This document shows positions 1 to 11,600 of a DNA stretch of 64,000 bases, one piece after another; within the stretch, counting starts at the first letter, position 1; every line of letters begins with the position of its first letter. Under the pieces are notes generated by a model. The model was not told the origin of the DNA, made no database searches, and saw nothing but the letters and a program-made list of their open reading frames with translations. Source of the DNA: Anagrus nilaparvatae (lineage: Eukaryota; Arthropoda; Insecta; Hymenoptera; Mymaridae); contig JAKSXM010000137.1 in assembly GCA_022575985.1 (NCBI GenBank), forward strand, positions 21,904,001 to 21,968,000, in the 5' to 3' direction. The translations under genes were made by a program, and so were the position numbers.

Positions 1-828
1 TAATGATTTTTTTTTTGGTACTTAAGAAAGTAAAATTTCATTAAATTATAAATAAATAGGTATTTATTGTTAGTAAAAAATATAAAATTTTACTGTTCTT
101 AAATACTAAAATTTATTTCAAAAAAATAATGACATAAATTATTATGCATTTCTAATATTTTATGAAGATCACATTATGCATTAAATATTATTTTTGAATA
201 AAAAGTGACTAAAATTTATGTCTTGCAAATAACATAAAAATAAGATTTAAAAAGTTTTTTTATTTTAAACATATTAAATCTTCTATGCATAACACATTAT
301 TCGCAGAAAATTATACGAGATCATGCATATATCATAATTTTTAATGGAGATAAAGAACATCACGTCATCACGACTTTTATAATACTACTCGTAAATGTAT
401 TTTCTTTTTATTGTTTTTTACTTTTTTTTTATGTGCATCTGATTTTCTTCCTTTCTGAGCAAGAACATTTTGTTTGTACTCAAAGAAACAAATTTTTAAC
501 TTTTTTGGCTTCAATAGAAGAAAAAAGTAATAGCCAAGGGGCTTACGATATTTTTGATCTGCCTATGCATATAGTGAGCACAAAAAATTTTAAACCAAGT
601 TTAACGCCGAGCTCAATCCGAGTTAGTAAATAAAAATTTGCACAGAATGTTTTAAATTTACGAAAAAATTTTTTAATTTTCCAATTAATTAGCAAATTTT
701 CAAGAAAACCCTAAAGAGTATCCTGGGTTAAGATAGGTGAGAAAGACCTAGATTTTTAAATAAAATGGATGATGTATTAGTATGACCTAATATCTTGGAT
801 TCCCACGGTCAAAATTTTTTTTAAATAT
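1..828. other. AT-rich intergenic DNA, no gene seen
   Basis: The stretch is AT-rich with short homopolymer runs. One open frame of about 66 codons (433-633) starts at a GTG inside a T-run and resembles no family I know. From about 720 the base composition becomes more mixed, leading into a RepA fragment and then the satellite. Confidence 0.6.
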
Positions 829-860
829 GGAACATGTCTATAGACAGGGGAGGTATTTCA
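829..860 (+). repeat. RepA fragment (5' end motif)
   Basis: The words GGAACATGTCTATAGACAGG and then GGAGGTA match the opening of the RepA repeat at 24713 (GGAACATATTTATAGGGAGG). Only this short piece is recognisable before the satellite begins. It could be a truncated insertion or a chance relic. Confidence 0.4.
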
Positions 861-904
861 AGCATGTAATTAAGAATCTTGATGATTTTTTAACGTAACA
901 TTAA

Positions 905-2640
905 TATTTAACCCCTAAATTAGCTAAAACTACCCCCGAAAAGGGGTGTTTTCGCTATTTTCGCACTTTTTGCGGCCAGATTAGGTTCCCAAAGGTTATT
1001 TGGGTCGCTGAAATCGAAATTCATAGATTTTTTTATGAATAATTAAAAAATCACCCCTAAGTTACCTAAAACTACCCCCAAAAGGGCGTTTTTGCTGTTT
1101 CTGCACTTTTTGCATCAAGATTAGGTCCACAGGGTTTTTTCGGGTCGCTGAAAACGAATGTCATGGATTTATTAATGAAAAATTAATATTTCACCTTCAA
1201 ATTAGTTAAATCTACCCCCGAAAAGGGTGTCTTTGCGGTTTTTGAACTTTCTGTGTCCTGATTAGCTTCCTAGGGGTTTTTGAGTCGCAGGTAACTAAGT
1301 AAATTTCAAGGACTTTTTAATGCAAAATAAATATTTCACCGTTAAACTACTCCTAAAAAGGGTGTATTTGCGGTTTTTAAACTTTCTGCGTTAAGATGCT
1401 GTCCATATGGTTTTTTGGATCGCCCCTTTCGGGGGTAGTTTTTGCTAAATTAAGGGTGAAATATTAGTTTTTCATTAAAAAATCACAAAAAATTATTGAG
1501 CAGTGACCCAAAAACAGTTTGCACCTAGTCTGAGCGCAGAAAGTTAGAATATAATAAAAACGCCCTTTTTGGGGGCAGTTTTAGCTAATGTAAGGGTGAA
1601 ATATTAATTTTTCATTAAAAAATGCCTCTGGGATATCAAAGCACTTATTATTTAGTCTTAAGTACTTTGTATATATATTTGGTTCTAATAAATAAATAAA
1701 TAAATCCATGACATTCGTTTTAGCGACCCAAAAAACACCTTTGGTCCTAATCTTGATGCAAAAAGTGCAGAAACAGCAAAAACGCCCCTTTTGGGGGCTG
1801 TTTTAGCTAATGTAAGGGTGAAATATTAATTTTTCCTACACTCAAACGCCCGTTTTGAGGGTAGTTTTAGGTAATTTAGGGTTGATATATAAATTATTCA
1901 TAACAAAATCCATGACATTCGTTTTCAGTGACCCAAAAAAACCCCTGTGGCCCTAATCTTGATTCAAAAAGTGCAGAAACAGCAAAAACGCCCTTTTTGG
2001 GGGTAGTTTTAGGTAATTTAGGGTTGATGTATAAATTATTCATAAAAAAATCCATGACATTCGTTTTCAGCTACCCAAAAAACCCCTGTGGCCCTAATCT
2101 TGATGCAAAAAGTGCAGAAACAGCAAAAACGCCCCTTTTGGGGGTAGTATAAGGTAATTTAGGGTTGATGTATAAATTATTCATAAAAAAATCCATGACA
2201 TTCGTTTTCAGCGACCCGAAAAACCCCTGTGGCCCTAATCTTGATGCAAAAAGTGCAGAAACAGCAAAAACGCCCCTTTTGGGGGTAGTTTTAGGTAATT
2301 TAGGGTTGGTGTATAAATTATTCATAAAAAAATCCATGACATTCGTTTTCAGCGACCCAAAAAACCCCTGTGGCCCTAATCTTGATGCAAAAAGTGCAGA
2401 AACAGCAAAAACGCCCCTTTTGGGGGTAGTTTTAGGTAATTTAGGGTTGATATATAAATTATTCATAAAAAAATCTATGACATTCGTTTTCACTGACCCA
2501 AAAAACCCCTGTGGACCTAATCTGGCCGCTAAAAGTGCAAAAAAAAATAAAAACGCCTCCTTTTGGGGATAGTTTTTGCAAATTTAGGGGTGAAGCGCCA
2601 TTTTCTTTACCAAATGACCCAAATTTTCGTATTCAGTGAC
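905..2640. repeat. 141-bp satellite array with an internal strand switch
   Basis: This is a tandem array of diverged units. In the best-conserved part the phrase TCCATGACATTCG (or a one-base variant) recurs at 1909, 2051, 2192, 2333 and 2474, giving a period of 141-142 bp. Each unit also carries a C-rich/G-rich pair (CGCCCCTTTTGGGGG), TTGATGCAAAAAGTGCAGAA and CAGCGACCCAAAAAACCCC. The units at 905-1050, 1051-1190, 1192-1334 and 1336-1422 are in the opposite orientation (they read TTTTTGGGTCGCTGAA and ACTACCCCCGAAAAGGGG on the + strand). From about 1423 onward all units read in the forward orientation. Units near the switch and at the outer edges are the most diverged, and those at 1850-2550 are the most alike. 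The unit near 1622-1700 holds unrelated inserted sequence. Because 141 is a multiple of 3, the array gives long repetitive open frames on both strands; these are not genes. Confidence 0.93.
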
Positions 2641-2650
2641 CCAAAAAACC

Positions 2651-4840
2651 TATACCAGAGCAAATCTCGTATTCGCAACAATTAAGTATACCCGAACTCG
2701 TATTTTGACTGGAGTATTAGGCTTTTTTTTTAAAAATCCGGGTCTTACGAAATTTCACGCAATCACCTTCGTATATCTTATTCTCCTTTACTAATTCTTA
2801 ATAAATTTGCAAAAAATTGAAAATCGCTAATTTTTTTTTGTGAATTCTGAAGTATTTTTCGAAAATTTACTAATTTCTCGCAAGTAAACTTTTTTTTTTG
2901 TAAATTCACAGAAGTGCTCGTAAAAATAATTCTTATAACTATTAACTCATCTAAAATAATTACGCAAACATTTTCTCTTTTTTTTTTTTTAAATTTATTA
3001 TAAATGTCGATATAATGAAACATATCAGTTACTTATTACAATAATAATTAATTACTTACGTAAAAAAATTACAATTTAAATTAAAAATAATAAATTAAAA
3101 AATTTTTAAATAAATAAAAAATAAAACCTTTGCGTGATTTTATTACATTTTATAGCTTTATTTGTAACATATAATTATTTTTTACTCAATATTATAAAAC
3201 AATAGCATTATTTAATTCAATATAAAAAAAAATTTAATGTAATATTTTGTAATTTTATTCATGTAAATATAAAAAAATAGAAAAAATAATCTGTCTTTAA
3301 CGAGTAGTAAAAATGAAAAGGAATGAAAAATAAGAGAAAAGTATTAAAAAATGTACATGTTTTTTGAATTTCTTGTTTTAAAAAAAAATTCTTTCAAAAC
3401 ATAAAATATAGCAAAAGATAGATTATCTTATAACAAGTACACAATATAAAAATGTATATAGAATCAAAAACAATTTTTTAAAATAAACTAAAAAATAACT
3501 TTGAATAAACTGTGTATTTTTGAAAATATTTATTTTGCAATTTACATTGAAAAAAATCTAGCTAAATTTTTTTTAAAAAATTATTTTTTTTCTTCAAATT
3601 TTTAAGTAAATAATCCATCAATAACAGATGTTACACATAAAATTCAAGAAAATAAGTAAAATATAAAATAACAAAAGTTACTATAAAACTAATATTAAAC
3701 TTTCTCTATAAAGTTAATACTTTTTAAGTTAAATAGTTATCTAAAACAAGTTTTAATAGTATAGAAATTTGATATACATAAATAAAACATTAAACAATTA
3801 ATAAGTATTTATCAGATACCAAATATATATAATATTCTCTGTGTTTCTAACATGTATCCATTGTATAAATAGACAGAAATATATAATATTATATATATAT
3901 ATGTATGTAGAGAACAAGTCACTTACAAGCTTAACCACAACTTTCCGGCTAGTGACAAAGCAATGCTATTTTCACTGTTTACTTGCCCTTATTACTATTG
4001 TTTTAACAACGAAAATTAGCTTAATATTATTCTAATGCTTATAACTTGTTTGTTTTTACTAAAAACCTATTTTTATGGCTTTTAATTTAATTTTGGATAA
4101 ACAAAAGTATAGTTTTTTTTACAATTCAATGTTTTTTTTGGAGCTTTTTTCATGCTTTATAACTTATACGAGCATTCATAAATTTTATTTGTGAATAAAA
4201 ACATTATAAAAGTAAATAAATAAACTGTAATTTAAGCATTAAAAATTAGTATAATTAAGTTAATTAACGTTAAATTAACAAATGTAAATTATCGTTAAAC
4301 ATATTCATATTGCAATGTGACAGCAGCTGTTGTATAATTATAGTCAGCTAACTGTCATTAAGATCTACTAAAACAAATAATTTAAATGAAATAAAAAAAT
4401 AAATAAAAAACTTTTAAGTATCAAATTTATTTATTATTTGATTAAATAATGTTTATCAATATTTATTTTAATTAAACAGTTGTTTTTCAGGGTTTAAATT
4501 AAAATACTATTTAGATTGAATTTCTAGTTAATTATTGCATTTTTTAACATTAAATAAAGTAACATAATATGTAGAAATGTTACTCTGAAATAAATTTATT
4601 AAATTAATTAAAAATCTGCAATTTATTTGTATTTAAAAAAAATCAGTTATAACATTTAAAAAAAAAATAATTACTAAAATTGTTTTAAATTTTTATACTT
4701 TTTGAATATGATTTAATTAAAATTTTTAGCAGAAGTTTTATAACAGAAATTAACTACACAGATTTTTAATATTTTTAAATAGAAGCCTTTTTTCCTAATT
4801 TTCATATTAAAAATGTTTTGTATTTATAATTTTCTTATGA
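2651..4840. other. AT-rich intergenic DNA, nothing identified
   Basis: After one last piece of satellite-like sequence (CAGTGACCCAAAAAACC near 2634), the stretch is AT-rich with long A and T runs. I see no coding exon, RNA gene or clear repeat. Open frames at 2778-3023 and 3841-4035 have low-complexity translations. Confidence 0.6.
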
Positions 4841-4847
4841 AAACCCA

Positions 4848-4920
4848 ATCAGAATGAACCTCGACTTGTGTAGTGAGACTCTTGCTAGCACCGCGCCATA
4901 AACCGAGTTCGATTCTGATC
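4848..4920 (+). repeat. tRNA-derived SINE-like relic
   Basis: The segment contains GAGTTCGATTC at 4905-4915, a near match to the RNA polymerase III B box (GGTTCGANTCC). About 30 bases upstream lies TGTGTAGTGAGACTC, which resembles the D-arm region of tRNA-derived SINE heads. The T-stem does not pair well, so it is not a functional tRNA gene. The sequence ATCAGAATGAACCTCG at 4848-4863 is almost the reverse complement of CGAGTTCGATTCTGAT at 4904-4919, so the whole piece can fold into a hairpin. A degraded SINE head or an unrelated palindrome with a chance B box are both possible. Confidence 0.42.
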
Positions 4921-5430
4921 AGGAATAGTACTATTAAAGGTATAGAGACAAACTGTGTGATTAAATAAATAAAATTAATCTTTTTTATTAAAATAATCGT
5001 TTGAATATAAATTTAACATGTTAAACAAAAATTTAAATTTATATTAATTTTAATACGAAAAATAACCTTGTGTTGAATAAAAGCAAATAATATTAATTTT
5101 AATACTTAATTCAGATGCTTTGAAATCTAAGACTTATACAAAAATAATTATTGAAAATTTCAACTTTACATTGTAATACCAAATTATTTAATCAATTAAC
5201 AAACAAAGTGTCAATGATTCATATCTTATAATATATGTGATTCTTAGATTTTAACATATCTAAAGCGTTATGATTTGTATTTAGAAAATTCATTTTACAT
5301 TCATGTATATATAGGTTTTAAAAGTCTTTTCTATTTCGGGAAAAAATTATTTGGATATAATAATACAGATTTTATAGTTGCTTGCTTTAATTTAATTTAC
5401 AAATTATAATACCAAACTTGATAAAAAAAC

Positions 5431-5733
5431 TACACAGTAAAAAAAATGTACACAATATTACTTTTTACCACAAATCGTAGTAATTTAACTACTAGTAGTA
5501 ATTTAAAATTTTACTTTTTCGTAGTAAATTATAAATTTATTTAGACCCAACTTAGCTTCAAGAGCGAATATGTTTGTAATACAAATTGAGTCGTATCTGG
5601 GTGAAAAATCAATCAATCAGTTAATAAGTTACTACAATTTGTAGTAAATTTACTACATTTGTATTAATATTACTAAATTGTAGTAATAATACAAAACTGT
5701 AGTAATATTGTGTACGTTATTTTTTACTGTGTA
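5431..5733. mobile_element. MITE with ~30-bp terminal inverted repeats, TA-flanked
   Basis: The left end reads TACACAGTAAAAAAAATGTA followed by CACAATATTAC. The right end is the reverse complement of TACACAGTAAAAAATAACGTA followed by CACAATATTAC. The two agree over about 30 bp with one small indel. If the outer TA on each side is the target duplication, the inverted repeats start with CACAGTAAAA, as in Tc1/mariner-type non-autonomous elements. The interior of about 240 bp is rich in GTAGTAA/TTACTAC words and has no coding capacity. Element length is about 303 bp. The superfamily assignment is inference. Confidence 0.8.
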
Positions 5734-6801
5734 TTAACAAGTTTTTTAAAATAAAATTTCAATTTAATGAATGTTTCAACAGAAAAAAAAAACTGATAAT
5801 ATAGATAAGCCATAATAAAAAAATAAAAAAGAAAATATAATAATAACAACAAAATAAGTTGCTTAAAATTTTAAAAGAGGTAACACATTTTTTTCTTTAT
5901 TCTTGCATGCGTTATATATTTTGCAACATCTGTTACATATCGAAAAATATTAAAAAATAAATATTTGAAATAATCTTTTTCCCATTTTTTTACACTATGA
6001 ACATTTTTTTTTTTCAATTTAAGATTCAATTTGCAATATCAAAATAAAATAATATATATATAGATTAATATACTTTTATGTATAAAATCGTATAAGAGAT
6101 AATTTTTATTACAATTATTAAATATTATGACAACGTATAAATTAAAATAAAAATAAAGATAACTTATCAATAATAGAATATTAAACTTTCACTTTTTGTG
6201 TCATATCATATCAATGATTTAATTAATTATTGTTGCTAATTCATAGAGCATATAATATAAATGCAACTGTAAAAAAGAACTTTACGTCGAGAAAGTTACA
6301 TTTATATATGGATATATCTTTTTGTATTTATTATTTAATAAAAAATTACTTCCTGAAATCTAAACATATTCGGAAATAAAGAATAAGATTCGTTTAACCA
6401 GGAAATATATATATATTTATAAGAAATAATTATTACATGTAAACTATTAAAATATTTAATATTGGTATGTAATTAAGTCAATTATAACAATACGTGTTGG
6501 AATCTCTCGGACGCAAACATTCAATATTCTCTACTATTGGAAATCAGGTGTTTAATCAAATATTGAATTAGTTTAATAGACCTTGAACTTTATCTTATTA
6601 TGTGAGGTTATTTCAAATCGTCTCTTTGCACGTATTGATTAAAGTAAATATTAAATATTAAATATGATTTAAATTTACTTAATGAATCTTTTATATGAAA
6701 AAATTGTAAACAATTACTTCCAACTACTAGTAACACTATTACATCACTATAAAGACTTAATTTTATTATAAAATTATTATATTATTTAATTATAATTTTT
6801 T
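5734..6801. other. AT-rich intergenic DNA, nothing identified
   Basis: This is low-GC sequence between two small mobile elements, with several A/T runs and TA-rich patches. No exon, RNA gene or named repeat was recognised. Confidence 0.55.
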
Positions 6802-6947
6802 TTATAAAAGGATTGAGTTTTTATTGACCAATACTGGGCATAAATGAAACAAATTAGTTGTTTGTCATAAAAAAGATAATAACATCTTTTTTAGGACAAA
6901 CAACTAATTTGTTTCATTTGGTCAATAAAAACTCAATCCTTTTATAA
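6802..6947. mobile_element. Near-perfect hairpin (foldback/MITE-like) element
   Basis: The left arm begins TTATAAAAGGATTGAGTTTT and runs through TTGACCAATACTGGGCATAA to AACAACTA-type sequence. The right arm is its reverse complement and ends AACTCAATCCTTTTATAA. The arms are about 60 bp each and nearly identical; the left arm has an extra segment around ATACTGGGC. The centre has a second small palindrome (AAAAAAGATAATAACATCTTTTTT). The transcript of either strand would form a long hairpin. The outer TTATAA words may be part of the target site. No open frame is present. Confidence 0.85.
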
Positions 6948-7211
6948 ATATTTGTAAATCATGGGCGATGACAATATTCAAATTGATATAATTTTTTTTT
7001 TTTTTAAATCGTATTAATGTTTACATACTTGAAATGTTCATTTTGTTTATAAATTATATAAAAAAGATTCTATTAAAAAATAGAAACATTTGATCCCTCT
7101 ATAACCTATATTTTTACAAGTTTCAACGATTTGTATTTCATTACATGCTTAGGGCTTTAAAATATAAAGCGGTAGCTGTTTGGAACAGTAACGATTTTAC
7201 AAAAAATTAAA

Positions 7212-7250
7212 ATATATTCTCGCAAATGAAATGGTTTCACGAGAATATAT
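7212..7250. repeat. Short perfect hairpin
   Basis: ATATATTCTCG at 7212-7222 and CGAGAATATAT at 7240-7250 are perfect reverse complements. The loop holds a second pair, TGAAA and TTTCA, around TGG. This is an isolated stem-loop of unknown role; no U-rich tail or gene end is visible beside it. Confidence 0.5.
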
Positions 7251-7499
7251 AAGTAAGTTTTTAAAAAGTTTTCGTATTGCATTGGAAACATAATTTACAA
7301 ATTATTTTTTAATATAAACTGAAAAATTCTAGACTAACCAGACTTCTCTCTGATTTTTGGCTGCAATAGTTCTGATTTAATTTTTATAATTTATACTTAC
7401 GGTTAAATTTAAATTTTTGTAACTTTAATTTTTTGTATTTATGTTTTTAATAATTAATTTGTTATTATAGCAGTATTCAATGTAAGCAAAAATTTCAAA

Positions 7500-7580
7500 T
7501 TTTTGTGGACATGAACTAAGGAATCTGTCTATCTGATTGCTTGCATTCGAAACTTTAAATTTCATAATCGTGTATAGTTG
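7500..7580 (+). repeat. RepC fragment
   Basis: The run TTTTGTGGACATGAACTAAG ... CTATCTGATTGCTTGCATTC ... GAAACTTT matches 32918-32965 (TTTTGTGGACACGATATTTC ... CTATCAGATTGC ... GAAACTTTT). It is also similar to 44502-44560. It is a partial, diverged copy without the AGAGCGAAGCTCT end motif found in the other two. Confidence 0.55.
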
Positions 7581-10500
7581 ATCTTAATCTATTTTGAGGA
7601 TATCTAATTTATCAGAAATTATATTTATATATGTATCAGATAGTTTGCTTCAATATTTCTTTTTTAAACCATTACTGGCAAAAAATTATTTTAATAATGG
7701 CTTAAAATTATTTATTAATTAAATAATATTAAAAGGAAAAAAAAATTTTAAATCTTAATTGTCATAAAATATTTCACTGCTTAGAACCATAAAAATATAC
7801 TTCATGGAGCAAGAAAAAGTAAGATTAATTGATAAATTTTTATGACAAGTTTTTTTTTTCTAAACACTAAAGAGTGTGTGCTTATATTTAATAAAATCCG
7901 GAAGTAAATTACGAAACATTTATAAATATAAAAATACTGATATCTCATTTTCTCTTCTACTTTGGCACGCTCCAAGGCTCTATAGGAGGTCTTTTTATTA
8001 CACATTTAACAACTTGTATATTAAAAAAAATTAAGATCTTTTAGTATGATATAATCGATATGATTATATGGTTTATGATATATTTACTCTCTTATTAAAA
8101 ATGATATAGTAATAATAATTATACCAAAAATTTTTATTATCTGAAAATAAAAACAGTTATGAAAACAATTCAAATACGAAAATTATATAGCTTATGCTTA
8201 ATTATATAAGGTTAAGATAAAATAATTATATGGTATGTGTTAACACATATTTTATTTCACTTTTCTGCTATAATTGATCTGTATAATGTTTATTAAAGAT
8301 TCTAGGAAACTAATTGTAAATATAATTTATTTTTTCATAAAAAATGCCTATTTTATATGCAAAGAAGATAAATAATATTATAAAATGATATTTGTTGCAT
8401 AAAAATTTATAAATTAACCCCTGAGTACCGAATGACAAGTACACTCATTACGAAGATTCGAATTTAGGGACCTGTGTATTTGTATCTTAAAATAATTTAT
8501 TTCTTCTTTCTTTAAAAAATGTATGAGTTTTGGTGACGTCGGAAAAATTCCACGCACTAACTTACATTTAAGAACGAAGGTTTCTGAAGATAGAAAATCA
8601 TAGACAGAAACGATCAAAGTTCATAAATTGAAGAAAAGAAAATAATTATCAATAAAGTATTAAAGTTAATGTAATACTAAATAATAGTAACATTATGCTT
8701 GGTACATAGAAGTAAAGCTTATTCATCAATAACTTACTGATGGTTTTTTTCTCGCAAGAGAAAAGTATTATTACTATTATATAAACCAAGAATTCCAGCA
8801 TTTGGCTTATATTAGAATTATCTAAGATAGCAAGGTAGTCTTCTTACTGTTGATAGTACAGCTACCTTGTGCAGACAAAATAGACCTACATTAACATCTT
8901 ATGCATATATACTTTAACTATAATTTGTTATAAAAACAACATTTACTCATCTGTAAGTGTACCAAAGGAGAATTGCACAATTCCAATGGATTCTAAAAAA
9001 GAAATTTATTGAATTGGCGGTTTGACATAAGAATTAAGTACATAAACATGTAAAACACGAGTTATTAGATAATATGAGTACAGTAAGTAATTTCTCTTAA
9101 ATTTATAGTATTAAAAATACAATTCACTTTCGAGAAAATTTGATAGCTTATAATTCAATTAATATTATTCATTACTTAAGAGAATAATTTATGTTTTATA
9201 AATAATTACCTATAAAAGAAAATAAGAACTTAGCTTAAAATTAGTTTGAACCAGGGTATAATTATAACCTCACACCTCAACGAAATTCAGAATATTTTTC
9301 TATTTTAAATCTTATTTGACAGCTTTTGAAGTTGCATTAATTTCTTGCAAGTATAAAATTTTTCAAATTATAGAAACCCACGGGTGTTACATAAGATGTT
9401 ATATTTTTAAAATCAAACAACGTAGAAAGTGAATTCTATTTTTCTTATCTCATTTATGGATTTAACTTACTGAAAAAATGTCAGAATTAATACTTACAAA
9501 CAGAAAAAAAACATGTTATTAAAAAAATTAAAAGAAAACACAGTTAAATACTTTCCTAGATTACAAAAACCATAATAATTAATATTTTTTTAGTTTCAAT
9601 ATATATCTAAAATATAAAAATGGATAAAATTTCATTGATTATTATGATAAAAATAATATTTATGAAAATACATTTCATCAATTAATTAATAATATACATA
9701 TTTAGAAATTAAAAGGCCTAATTAATTAAAAATTACATTAAAAATAAAAACACATATTGTGTATAAAATGACCTATTTATTTTATTTATACACACACATG
9801 TAAATATGTGAAGTAAACTTTTACATAATTGAATTTTAAATTTATTTCAATTTCAATATAATTATTTTATGTAATGTAATTTTAAAAACATTATTTTACA
9901 ATAGACTTTATTTTGAACTAAATAGTTACATGTTACATTTTTTATAAAAAAAATGAAAATTAAATTTTAGTAACAAAGAAAATGAGTAAAATGATAATGA
10001 CACTGATAAATAATTAAATATTATTAAAAAATTGTTATAATATTAAAAAAAATAATTATTAGACATTTTACGTCTACTTTATTTTTCCTTTATGATAGCA
10101 TATAATTATTTTTGCACAATATGGCATTATCTTGTTACGGTAAGAAGAATATTTTTTCGTGCATTTAAAGATAATTGGCTATACATATATACTCCTTATC
10201 AAAACAAAACATCTTTTGTTTTATATTTATTAAAAAAAAAAATTTTGTTAATCTTGATAGATAAATGATAAAACAAGTAAAAAAAAACAAGGTAGTTTTA
10301 TTTTTTTTAAAACGCAATCACAAAATAATATTTCGCATTCAATTATAGATAAAAATAATATATTTGTACGTAATTTTTAATTTTTAGTAGCGTAACGCAT
10401 AATCTTTTTTTTTATATACTCTTCCTATTAATTTAATTAGAGGAACTACAGAAGATTTTATTTAACGTTCATTTATTTTATCAATTTAAAGTGAAAAAAT

Positions 10501-11339
10501 TTTATTACTAATGACGGTTACCAAAACGATTTTAATTTCTTGTATTTAGTTATATTGCTCAATTACAGAATGGATGTAGAATGTGAGAGAGAAATAGAGA
10601 TAGAATATTTTGGTAAAACTAAATTTTACATTCCTTAGGGAATTCGTTTAGCTATGAAGTGTTCATTCACATCGTTTTTAGAAACATATATACTATGACC
10701 CAGTTCGAGTGTCTACTGCAATTTGCACTTAAAGCGTTTTGGAGACCACCATGTTTTCAAGGATTGCATTTTATTTGTTAGATATGTATATACATATGCT
10801 TAATGAAAAAAAGGAAGCATGTTTGAAAAGAGAACAAGAAAGATTCTTCAACTAGAGTTTTAAAAGCGTATACCTTTTCATGAATTTTTGATTTGCTACA
10901 TTTTCTAACATCAGTTATCGCTTTTTGATTGCATGTTCTACTACTGTGCAGAAATTTAAATTAAATTTTTTTTTTAATTAAGTATGTGTACAGTTTAAAA
11001 TAAAATTCTGTGTTTTTAATTTGGAAAATAAAGTTATTTTATTTTAAGCTTTTTAAAATTGAATCTAGGAAAAAAAATTTACATATTGAGATAAACAAAT
11101 ATATTTACATATTAACATAAACAAAATCCATTGATATTTTTAGTTGAATAAAATTTTAAATTAAAAAATTTTTTCAATTATATATACATTACACGTACTT
11201 TTCATAAAATATTATAGAGATTTAATAAAATTTAGATTAAAATTTACGATCTTTTAGTGTTAAATGAATGTTCAAAATATGTGATTCAGATTCTTAAAAG
11301 TTCAAGTACCAAATTTTATCTAAAAGTCTTTAACTTTTT
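7581..11339. other. AT-rich intergenic DNA, two less repetitive patches
   Basis: Most of this is AT-rich and featureless. Two patches look more complex. At 8810-8875 AGCAAGGTAG and CTACCTTGTGC form an imperfect hairpin of about 45 nt. At 10560-10860 a mixed-composition stretch contains a TATATA at 10686, an ACCACCATG context at 10747 and a 34-codon frame. Neither can be assigned to a gene. The open frame on the - strand at 8414-8617 has no recognisable motif. Confidence 0.5.
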
Positions 11340-11600
11340 TGCTAAACAAGTATAGTGATTCGGCCTCTGGAACTAAACCTCACCTAAAATAACATTCAAA
11401 AATTTGTCAAAAACCTCACGGAACCCCGTTTGAATTAGATCTCTAGGCCATGACGGCTTCAAAAAACCTAAATATACCATATAATATACAGTTTCTTAGA
11501 CTTAATTTAATTTCTCCAAAACTTAAAACTTTCTCGAAAACTTAACATATCATCACTTTTCAAGATATAAATTTTTTGGGACATTTAGGACATCTTTAAT
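11340..11600 (+). repeat. RepB copy 1
   Basis: Matching blocks shared with 55885-56165 include GTGATTCGGCCTCTGGAACT/GTGATTTGGCCCCCGGAATT, AAACCTCACCTAA/AAACCTAACCTAA, TCTAGGCCATGACGGCTTC/TCTAGGCCACGACGAGCCC and TTTAATTTCTCC. The reverse complement of 30830-31010 carries the same downstream blocks (GTGATGATA, GGAGAAATTAAATTAAG). No coding potential is visible, so it is a non-autonomous dispersed repeat of unknown class. Confidence 0.72.

Noticed and set aside
1928..2572. Long repetitive open frames on both strands (up to 140 codons)
   Set aside because: They arise because the 141-bp satellite unit is a multiple of three; the 47-residue repeat in each frame is the tandem unit, present on both strands.
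4905..4915. B box suggesting a functional tRNA gene
   Set aside because: The T-stem does not pair and no full cloverleaf with acceptor stem can be drawn.
10747..10855. ACCACCATG followed by a 34-codon frame (MFSRIAFYLL...), considered as the first exon of the cuticle gene
   Set aside because: MFSR would suit a cuticle signal peptide, but no GT donor follows in the right phase and the site is 5.4 kb away; kept only as a curiosity.
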